Below, one piece after another: positions 49,101-60,500 of a stretch of DNA of 64,000 nt (position 1 is the stretch's first letter; every line of letters begins with the position of its first letter). The DNA is taken from assembly GCA_951217055.1 (NCBI GenBank), contig OX578277.1, positions 66,930,388 through 66,994,387 on the forward strand, in the 5' to 3' direction. The position numbers and the translations under genes were made by a program. This DNA is from Gerris lacustris (lineage: Eukaryota; Arthropoda; Insecta; Hemiptera; Gerridae). The notes under the pieces are model-generated. The model worked only from the letters and a program-made list of their open reading frames with translations. It was not told where the DNA came from and ran no database searches.

Positions 49101-51510
49101 TTTTTTTTTTTTAGAGGTTTTGAATCTTAAAAAAAAGCTCAGAAGATAAGAGGTTCACAAAAATCTCAATAGAATGCGTTGCAATACAAAACATCGATTT
49201 TTAAATAACCAATACAGGGGAATAAAGCACACAATCAATTAAAAAAAAAATCAAAGATAAAAAAATTGTAGTTACGAGGTTTTGGATTAAAGGTATCGAT
49301 ATGAAACTCGCTCTTACCTGGTTTTGGAATACAAGAAGGATGTTCAGCACTATACTCTGGTAGATTGGAACAGTTAAGTGCTTTTTGCAATTCTGGAGGT
49401 ATTCTCTGTCCGCATCCATTCCAAAACTCTTTGCAGAAACTTCTGCAAGGAAGAATAAGTTGGGCAGAGCAGGGTGGTTGCAATATGTGACAGATGTAAT
49501 CGTAAGTCATTCTATAGCATTCTGAGTCAACTAGTTCCCTGAAAAAATTTCAACAACTTTCTATTTTCAAAATATCAAAAACATTAAATGCATTTTTAGT
49601 TTACAAATTGGTAATTGTTTTATCTTAAAAGGTTTTAGTTGGAAGATAAAGTCTTGTTGGAGTATAAAAGTGTTGGGGAACCAAAGGCCAGGGGCGGATG
49701 GGGAGGTAGCGTCCGGCATGGGAAAACATACCAACAGGCGTCATATTATCTAAGGAGCACATTTTTTAAGAAGTGACAATTGTGCTATTGTATCACTGGC
49801 GCCACATTGATGCAGTAACATATTGATATGAGAAAGTTTTGTTCGATTTGTCGGACCAGTATTTTTTTTATAATCGACTTGGTGGCGCTTCAGGAAATTT
49901 CCCGTCTCCCCCATCTGTCCCTGCCAAAGGTTGGGGAGCTGGACTCTAATGGGTTGGGGAGCTGGACTCTTTTAGGACTCTCTTGGCTGTGAATAATCTA
50001 TGGAGCCTTTTGTGAAGAAGGGAATTGGAGGATGTAAATGTAGGAGGAACCAGGAACCGAGTAAGTGTTTTGTCAGCTTGACATTGTCACCAGGCAGGGG
50101 TATGAGATCAGATTGAAAGAGAAAAGTCCTTAGAAAAACAATGAACAGTCAACTTGGAGGAGGAAAGGGAAGAGGAAATTAGCTGGAGAATACTCTGGAG
50201 AACTTGAGTAGGATAAGAGCTCCACACCTTACTGAGGTTAGATGCCCAGTATGTATTAGGATGAATAGAGATGAGGCATTAATTTTGAGGCTGTATCTCT
50301 GTAGAGGGAGTGAGTAAGATCGAACAACCCTATATAATTTATTTCACTTTAAATTTATACATATATAAATTCATTGTTTCATATTTAATATTAATATATT
50401 CATTCTTGTTATTCTACTACCTAAAAGCAATGACTTGATCTAGGACTTGCTCGACATTATAATGTCCAACAAGATTAGGGTAGGAAGTAGTATTAGAGAG
50501 AAGAGCTCCTGAGCAGTAGGTCAGTTCCATAGAATTACAAGTCCTGGCAGGAGGTACATAGGGTGTTGTTGTAATCAACTCCTCTTGCCTCATCTTAACT
50601 CTCCTTTCTGCATCACCAAGAACTTCCTGATTAAATCAAACAAATTTAAATTTTAAACATTTAATAATATGTTATTATTATTAATATTATTATTATTACA
50701 TGAAATAACTGCGTCTTTTATTATTTTAAACCCTTAACGACCCCTGTTGGAAAACTTAATTGATTAAAAAGGGACATCATCTAGAAAACCACGTAATAAC
50801 GTAATTTAATAATATGTGTAAAATATCATTCTTATTATTTTTTTAAATAAAAACCCTGATAGCCTCTCCTTAGTTATACCGAAATAAGCTTAACTCATTA
50901 CAAAAACATCTGTATACCGATATAAATCCAACTTGCAATTATACTTTCATATATGTACATAATTACTTGGTCCAGCGTTTTACCATGTATTAGTTGTTTC
51001 GAGTTTTTGTAGTTACAGTTAATTATTATTGAACAATTTATCAAAATTTACTATAAAAATAACACCTCCCCAGTTGGATATTGAACCCGACCTCTCACCC
51101 TTTGCGTTTATGGCTACTTTCTTGGAACTATATTTCCCCCGGGAAAATACCTTATATGGTTGATGACCTTGACAAAAATTATATTGCCTGTAAGGTTTGG
51201 TGGTTTACATCCTTTACCACCTTTAAGTAGGTGATTAACGGAATGAACGACCAAACCTCTAAGACAACGTAATTTATTAAATTTTAACAACTCAAGCTAA
51301 AAATCTTCAAATAACTGGAGAGCGCTAATTATTTATTATAAAAACTCAATATTAAATCAAAACTGTTAGTATAATAAGTATTTTGACAAAAATCCGCCCT
51401 AAGAAATTGCTTCTATGAGCCCCAATAAAAAAAAAAAAACTGGAGACATGTCATCCAAAACACACGTGTAGAGATGGTCAGGGGGTAAACCGAGGACACC
51501 ACCTCACTGT

Positions 51511-51547
<37 letters not shown>

Positions 51548-54500
51548 CTGATCTTTAAAGGGTAAAGAAAAATCACATTAAATAAAATGTAATTCAACGA
51601 TAGAGTTATGCACTTTTTAATTTATTTCAATCGTAATCTAAACATAACTTCTTGTTATAAAGGCTCATATTTAGAGGTTTTATAAGTAAACAGGATATGA
51701 CACTGAATAGGGCCATCAAAGTATTCGTTGCTTGTTAGCTACTATAAAATTAAAAAGTTATAAGGTTAGTAATTGCTGTCTTCCGTTGGGGGGGGGGGGA
51801 TTAATCATCACTTTGAAAAATAAATACATTTTTTTTAGTTAAGCTAGGAGACGTAAGAGAACTGAAAAAGAAATGGTACCTATAAATAGAAACGTTGTTT
51901 ACGTATATTTAATGTATGGAAAGGAGATAATACTATACAACACACCTCATGTATATGAATGCTATCTGGATCAACAGTCTTATTTCCAAAGTAGTTAGTC
52001 TCCCTGGACAGAACTCTGATTAAATCTTCCGAAGACACGCGGGCTCTTCTCTGAGAAAACCTAGCGCTGAAGTGCACAATAACTGGTGAATTGTCTTCTC
52101 TAAAAATAAAGAATAAAATTACATTTTAAAAGTGTAAATAGAGAGAAAATAAAATAAATAAATTTAAAAGAGAATTTAAGAAGACAATGTTTTTTGTTTT
52201 ATCAATTGTTTGATCTTAAAAAGAACATTGTTTCAGAGAGGTGATGAAGAAGATTTAGTTTTGTCACGACCATAGTATTCAAGATACTGAAAAAAATAAA
52301 ATTTAAAACTTAGGTCCGGCTTTTCTACACCTTAAAAGTTTTAAGTTAATCATTAAATCAAGGTATTTTTCCCAGGTAATCGACTTATATGATTAGATTC
52401 TACATATTTTTTTTCTGTCTGTACAGTTTTCGAAACCAAAAGTAGAGCTAATAAATTAATTTCTCAATTTCGCCTCGGGGTATGTTTTTCTCAATATGTA
52501 TGGTATGCCAAAGTTGATCGAAATCGGCCCAGTACCAGTAGCTTATTCTCCACGCGTCTACATAGACTACAGATATTTTTCTAAAAAAAAAAAAAACCCT
52601 AAATTTTGGACTCAGGGCCCTGTAATCGTGTAAATCTATCAAAACGAAATTTCGGGATTACACTTCTTTCTAAAGAGACGTAAAGACGTTTATGAGAAAA
52701 TAAATAACAAAAGAAAAAACTGATCAAAATTCCAAATTCCCCATTGCTTCATTTTACTATGAGAATGAAACCGAAAGTCTTTTTCCTGCTAATGGGAACC
52801 AAACGATTGAAAAACATTTGCTTTTGTTGTTTAGGCTAAACAGATCGAAAAGGGTTTCAGTTCATTTGAAACTTTAGCCTGCGATCTCCTGTAGCCGCGA
52901 ATAAAGACGAAATAAAGCTTTGATTCTGTGGGAATATTCCATCAATTTAAACTTATTACATGAAACAATGGACCAGAACATGTTTAAACCTCTCAATTTC
53001 CAACTGTATAAAGATAGATTAAAATCACAACAAAGTCGATACCCACATTGTGAGATATTTTTATTTCAATTTAAAGCTACAAGAATTTAATCCAATATTG
53101 TCTAGTAGTTCTATTCTAACTAATTTCAATACTGATGACGACAGTCAATTCATTCAATTAAGTCATTGACACTCAGAAAAATACAACTAGGAAGCGTTGA
53201 AGAACGAACATAGACTTGAAATAGAAAATGTTCAAACAAACGTGATTTTATACGTTCTGCATTTAATAACAATTTAGTGATTCAAAAAAGTGCATTCCAA
53301 GCTTACTTTACGAATTTAAATAATTTTAAATTCGATAAATATCTTAGAAAATAGAAACAATTTGATGAGTTCAAGAACTGTTAATTCTCTTCAAAACTAC
53401 AGAGAACACTCAACGTTTGAGGAAGATTATTCTTTGTCGAAAAATTTCGGGGTTCTTTCAGTCAAAGATAATTTTTGTACAAGGTAAATTACAAGTAATA
53501 AAGAGACATTTTTAAATAACACATTTTAAAATTTATGAGATTTAATTTTAAAAGTGGCACTTCTTTAGATTGTTACTCTCCTTATAAAAAAACAGAGGGG
53601 AGTAACAATCTAAATATGGTGCACGGAATATTCTTCTTTAGACTGATACTCCCTAATAAAAACAGAAGTGGGACATTCCTTTGTCCCAAAATACAATGGT
53701 CTAAACATCCCTTTATCTTAATAGTTATTTAGTTGTCATTTATATTCTTAAAAAAAAATAAAAAAAAATAGGGGAGTAACAATCTAAACAAGTACCTTAA
53801 AAGTTATAAAGAAACACTGATTATCTAATCCATACTTTGAAAATTGGTACCCGTATTTTCACGCCAAATAACACAGACAAGTAATTATTTTTAGAATATT
53901 TTTCCTTCACCGCATTCTCGTGAAATTACTTTTGCAAGTAAGAAAAGAAGAATTGGTCGGGGAAAAATATAAACATATACTTCTACAAAAACTCAGATTA
54001 TTTTTCAAAAAATTTAATAACTTTTGAAAGTATTAAAAAAGAGACTGAAAAAACTGTTTTGAATTTGCTTATAAGCTTTATCTGGCCTTGACTACAAAAA
54101 AATACGAAAAAAAGTGATTACAATACTAAAATAAGTATTGAAAGTAGTTTGCTATCGTAGTCGTAGAAGCAGCACGTTAATAAGTTACAGTTCTACTAAT
54201 TAATTTTAAGTTCAATAATTCCTTGAATTCAAGACATTTTTAATTTCTCCTAAACCAAAGTCGGGGAAAAAATTAAATCTACTACAATTATTAAGAAGGA
54301 CCCCGTATTATTTGTATTGTTAATTAAAGTAAAATAAAAAAGTAATTATACTACAATAAAATAAGAATAGTTAGATACTTAACAAAATAACAGATATAAA
54401 ATGCACTGACCCATTAAACGCGAGAATATCTGAAGCTATAAATGCTGGTCTGAGTTCAGATCTTCTTATCCAGAGGTTCAAACCTTCTCTGTACTCCCTG

Positions 54501-57500
54501 GCTTTTACTCTGAACAATTCGGTGCCAGGATCAGCTAATTCAGGCCTAAACGTCTCTCCACTAGATATCCTTAGCACTCCCAGGAATACTTTCTCATTTG
54601 GACCACTGCTTCCATCTTGGTATTTATCTGAAATCAAATATATATTATTTGAAAATATGAAGTGGATAAGTAAATTGAGTAAGTAGATAGGTTAATTCTG
54701 CAGAACAGAAAAGTATATTAATAAAACTATTTTAAGCAGTTTACGTTCTGTTGTAGTGTAAATTATGCAAAGCAGTACGTAAACTGTGTTTCATTCAGTA
54801 CGTTGATATTGAGCATAAAAGTTTTTACAATGTATTCTGGGCTCGCGACCATATAACTGTAGTCCAGTATTATTGTATTCTTATTTTTTCATCTGATTAT
54901 ATTGAATCTGGAGCAAGATTGATAATCTCATAACACTGGAGAATGAGGGTGTATGAAGATCTCCACTCTACCGTTGTGGATTAGTACTACTAATAACCAT
55001 ATCCTTTAACATCAATTCAATGAATTCAGTGAATTTAAACACACTAGTGGGTCACAGTTACCAGTGACCTCTGTTACAAGCGATAGTTTTCTTGGTCGCC
55101 GCGACCACAGGTCATCAGGTCGATTTGAATAGCTACCTATATATTCAGTTCAGATGGCTAGACGTCACCCGCTCAAAATGGCTAATAATTAAAGTTAGAA
55201 CTCAAAAATAAACGAGCTTTTGTTCACAAATATTTTATGTATCCTTAAGAACTTAAATCTATTCATATTTAATCTTATCATTAAAATAGAAGGAGAATTT
55301 AAATTAAAGCTTAAAGATTTACACACTACTATAATATGCATGTATTTTAAAATATTAGTGAAAAAAAAAATCATTTTTATACTACATATATTAAAATACT
55401 TGTTGACATTGAAATAAAATTGACGCTAATTCCTATATTATGTGTATGTGTATTTTACTTGATCTAAAACTTTGAATAAAAAAAGATAACAAGTTGAAGC
55501 CAATTCCTACTTTATTCAAAATTTAAAATACATAAAATTTATGTATTCCATAAATTTATTCTAACAATAATTAAAAAAGATCAAGAACTGTTGAAATTTT
55601 TAAAAATATTTTAAAGTATTTGTACTGAAGATATTATAGATTGTTTTTTAACTTGTAGAAATTTTAAAAATAAAAAAGTAATTGTTAATATTTTTGAATT
55701 TATAGTGGTAAAATAATTGATAAAAAGTCGTCTGAGCTTGTATGTTAGTGTATCCGGTTTTATACCAAGTCAAATTATATTAATGGAATTGCTCCAATTA
55801 TTTGTAAGTAACTTTAATTCTGCTTTAATTTAAAGGTTTCCATTAACATTATAAATAAAATGAAAAACCCAAAATGTAACTGTATAATAATTGTAAAAAC
55901 CTGATGTTATATACGTAATAATATTGCATTTTTTTCTAACTTTAATTTCGATCCTAAAGTAATCAAGATGGAATAAGAATGTTTTTACATGATTATCTCT
56001 AATTTCATGTTAGCTAATTTCTTTTTTGCAAGGAATGAAAATATAAAAAACAATTCTTATAAACTGATAAAAATCTTTTTGTTTCCTTGTAATTTAAAAT
56101 AATTATTAGGTAGTAAAAACATACCAAATATTAATTTAAAAACAAGCTCCGTATTAATTAAGAAAACGAATTAATAATAAATCTTTCGGGTAAGTATTGC
56201 TACTGTAATATTTATATTACAGAAGCAGTTTATATGTATTAGAGGTTTCTTCTCTTAACTCTAAGTAAAAACATGTACTAGATTTATGTCCGAAAAGAAT
56301 TTTAATTTGTTCCAACTTTATTTCATAACTTATAACTCAAAACAAATAAAATACTACTGTATATTTTCTTCTTATTTAAAAGAAATCAAAGGACTTCACT
56401 GCCCAACTCTATCCAAGAATTAATTACTTAATTTCCCATTACCAAATTTCAATAATTCAGAAATTTCAACCCAACAATAGCAAAATAAACCTGAAGAAAA
56501 TCAATCGGTATTTTAGTTCATCCTACTGAAAAGTTTTTACCTTCTTCCGATTCCGATACTTTTCAGCTTGAAAGATTTGTCATACTTGGTTTTACGTAAC
56601 GTTTGCTAAAATAAGGCTAATAAAACAGTTATAAAATATAAAAAGTAATTTAGTTTTTTATTTAATTTGATTCTTTATAACGAGATTTTTAAAGATAAAC
56701 GTGGTTTTTACAAGAAAAATTATTGATTGTAAAAAATAAATCAGTAGAATTACTTTATTTATTTATTTTCATTGATATACAGGAATATAATAACTATTAA
56801 GAACAAATTCTTTGAAACCGTTTTAAAAAACAATATACTGTATAAAATTAACAATATGTAAAATAGTGACTTAAAAATACGCAGCGACTTAAAAGTGGCA
56901 TTCAATGTTTCTTTTTCAATACTTAAAGCCTAGACTGGCTACCAGTTTTTCAGCTCAAGTATGTATACAGGGGACACGAACCACTGATAGCTTTTATTCT
57001 TTTTATTCATATTTGCTCGTAAAATATTCAGCAGTAGTTCTAAGCAAGTTTCACTCTATTCTTAACAACAGGAAATAGTTCAAAAAAGATGTTTCGTACT
57101 TCTATGAAGTAAAGTAGACTTTACATACTTGACTGACTTGTCAATGTTGAAAAATTTTATGAGTATCATTTAAAACTGAGTTATTTTATTCACACGATAA
57201 AAGAGGTTAGAATTTAGAATAATATAAAATCGGTCTGAGACAACTCAGACAAACTTTCTCATACGAGTTCATAATTACATAGCCCAGTGTTTTCCATTTA
57301 TTAGTTTTCGTATGCACATTTACTTATTAATGAACATTTTATCAAAATTTATCATAAAAAAAAAACCTGGGTGGGGAATCGAACCCGGGCTCTCTCCGTC
57401 CGCGCTTTAAGCTATTTTCTCACGAACTAGATTTTTTCCGAGAAAACGGCTTTTATCGTTAGATTCGTATTTAAATGGACTACATTTTAGTATTTTTCAA

Positions 57501-60500
57501 TCAAAATCTTCGGAACCGTTTCTGAACATGTATGCCAAATTTCGTCAAAATCGGTCAGTTTAGGCTCCAGGCGTCTGCACAGACGACAGACAGACAGATA
57601 TTTTTTAAAAACCACTTTTTTGGACTCAGGGGACCTCAAAACGTGTAAATCCATCATAATCTCAAAATCGAATTTTCGCGCTATCACAATACTTTCTCTT
57701 TATATGAGAAATAAACAAAAAAAAAAACCCTCATAATAATATTAGTAAGGCACTTTTATAGAAAAGGGCCCCCATTTTTTTTAAATCTAATATACCTTCT
57801 GACAACCGAATACACACTTTTTTTATGCAAAAGTGTGATATTCCTTTGTCCTAAAGCATGTTGGACTGAATATTCCTTTGTCATAATAGGTAGTTAGACT
57901 AAGGGATATAAACACTTCTGTATAAAAAACAAAAAGGGGGCCCTTTTCTATAAGAGTACCATTAGTAATATAAAAAAATGCAAATATAATAATAGTCCAG
58001 GAGCCAGGTCGAAAAAACCAGGTCGAGCTGGAAAGTATTTTGAACTTAATGGAATTTTTACAGGTTACTCAGAGGTCCTCTGGGATGCCAATGCTGAGTT
58101 TTCGACCTTGTGGCCCTTGTGCTAACTTGGGGAGAGGGGAAAACCCCCAATTTTTCCGCCAATATTTTGGTTTTTCGCCTCTAGCTCGAAAACTACGCTT
58201 CAAACCAAAAACCTTTACCAGTACAATGTTAAAGAGCATCAAATTTCCTTTAAAAATCACTGGTCATACGACTGTTTTCACCCATTAGATACTGTGATAC
58301 AGCATTTTGAAAAAATGCTAAATTTTAAAAAATGTGGATTTTAGCGGAAAAAAGCATGTTTTTGGGCTTTTAAAATAGATTTATCATCATAAATTGAGTA
58401 TTCAACATTTCTATGCATACCATAATAATATGTAACCCCCTCTCTAAAACCATTTATTCCTGTTTTTCCATTTTATCCCCCCCCCCCCTTAAATGAAAAT
58501 ATGACAAGTGATTATGACAACAATTACTGCTCTCTTAAAGAGCTATCCAACGACATTCATTATAAAGGATTTATACTATTTTGACTTTTGTACCCCGTAC
58601 CCCATTCTTCCGCCGTCTGGATATTCCCGAAAAGTTGGAGTTGAGCTGTTCTCATGTGTCCCATGCGTGATCCACGAAAAACCGTAGAAGGGCGACGATC
58701 AATTTGAATTAGGGTGGTAATTAGGGTGTTGTTTTCACTGATTTTTGCGTAGAAAAATGTAGGGACTAATTTTATTTTCATCGTAAGTCGCTTAATTTTG
58801 ATGCTATCGACTTCTATTTTTTAAAAAATGAAAGCTCTTTTTGTCTACTTTAAAAAAACTTCTAAAAGTTTTTCTCGTATAATGCACAATTTTATCGCTA
58901 TTTGACTCTCAATCTCTCAAATTTAGCATTTTACTAACAAAAGCCAACAATTAACAAGCCGTAGGTCGGTCCGTATTGGTCGTACATGATTTATAAAATA
59001 AGGATTTTCATTCTTTTTTTATAGGCTACAATTTTGTTCTTACAGTTTGTTTGATAAAATGCATATTTTTAGAGTTATTCGCGAAAAACCGAACAAAAAG
59101 GTCGAACAACTTTTACTTTCAATTGCGAATAACTCGAAAAATATTAATTTAAAAAAAAAATGTATACATCATTTTTGACTTAGAATTATCATTTCCATCG
59201 ATTCCTGTGCTTAAAATAAAATAAAAAATTTCAACCCCCGAGATGGGGAGGTAACCACCCCCAGGGTAATAGCAATGATGATATAGATGATATAGATTTT
59301 GATGCTTGGACTATTCTCTATCTACTGCCAAATTTTCAAGTAAATTGATGTATGACGAAAGAATTGCGAGCCAAAGTGCTTCATTTCCTGGACTATTGAT
59401 ATTTTTATTTTATTAAAAGATAAAAAGTCAAAAATTAAGGGAAGGATAGAACTTCTTTACCTACGTAATCAATAAGTCACGCACATTATTCGTCATCAAA
59501 TATGTTTCTGGGGGGAGGGGTGGGGGGGGGGGGGGGGGGGAGAGGGCAGTGAGGGGAGGAGGGGTTTGCAGGGGGTTACATATTATTATGGTATACATAG
59601 AAATGTTGAATACTCAATGTATGATGATAAATCTGTTTTATAAGCCCAAAATCACGCTTTTTTCCACTAAAATCCACCTATTTTCAAATTTGGCATTTTT
59701 TCCAAATGCTGTATCTCAGTACCTAATGGGTGAAAACAGTCGTATGACTAGTGACTTTTATAGGAAATTTGATGCTCTTTAACTTTGTGCTGGTAAAGTT
59801 TTTTTGTTTGTCGCTTAGTTTTTCAGCTAGAGGCGCAGAACCGAAAAATTGGCGGAAAAATTGGGGTTTTTCCCCCCTCCCCAAGTTAGCACAAGGGCCA
59901 CGAGGTCGAAAACTTAGCATTGGCATCCCAGAGGACCTCTGAGTTACCTGTAAAAATTCCATTAAGTTCAAAATACTTTCCAAGTAAATCTACCTGGCTC
60001 CTGGACTATAATTACAGAGAGAAATAAAAATAATGTTTCTCTTTCCAATTATTTAAAATGTACAATTATAACTTAGTGATAATAAAATTAAAATGTTGCA
60101 TTGATTTAATTTAGAAGTATTAATGATTTCAATGTTTTGGTTATGTAGCATATTTCACCGCGAGTTAAAGCGAACAAAAATTCTAAACAGTCGAAACTAA
60201 TATGAATTAAATCATTGGCATTTTGGTCTGGCAATAAGGGTTTTTTTTAATCAAGTTAAAAGTTTAAAAAGTTAAGTTTAGATTCATTGACTTAAGTTAC
60301 AAAATTTCTTTGTGTATACCGGAGCCATAATGTTATTTTAAGTGGAGTTATTTTGTGCCTTTTTTAATTGTTCGGATAATTGTTTTTGTTTTTGATTGTT
60401 TCTTTAAATGATTGGAGCGTTTTAATTAAAGTTTTGTAAGGTAATAATTTATTGTAAACAACTCATAGTTTCGTTATAAAAACAAGTCTAACATTTTAAC

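Noticed and set aside
57369..57420. Possible tRNA gene on the minus strand
   Set aside because: Only the T-arm/B-box region is convincing. No closed acceptor or anticodon arm could be formed, so it was kept as a SINE-type relic.
58040..59983. Near-identical open frames of 60-86 codons on opposite strands
   Set aside because: They are mirror translations of the two arms of the foldback element, not genes.
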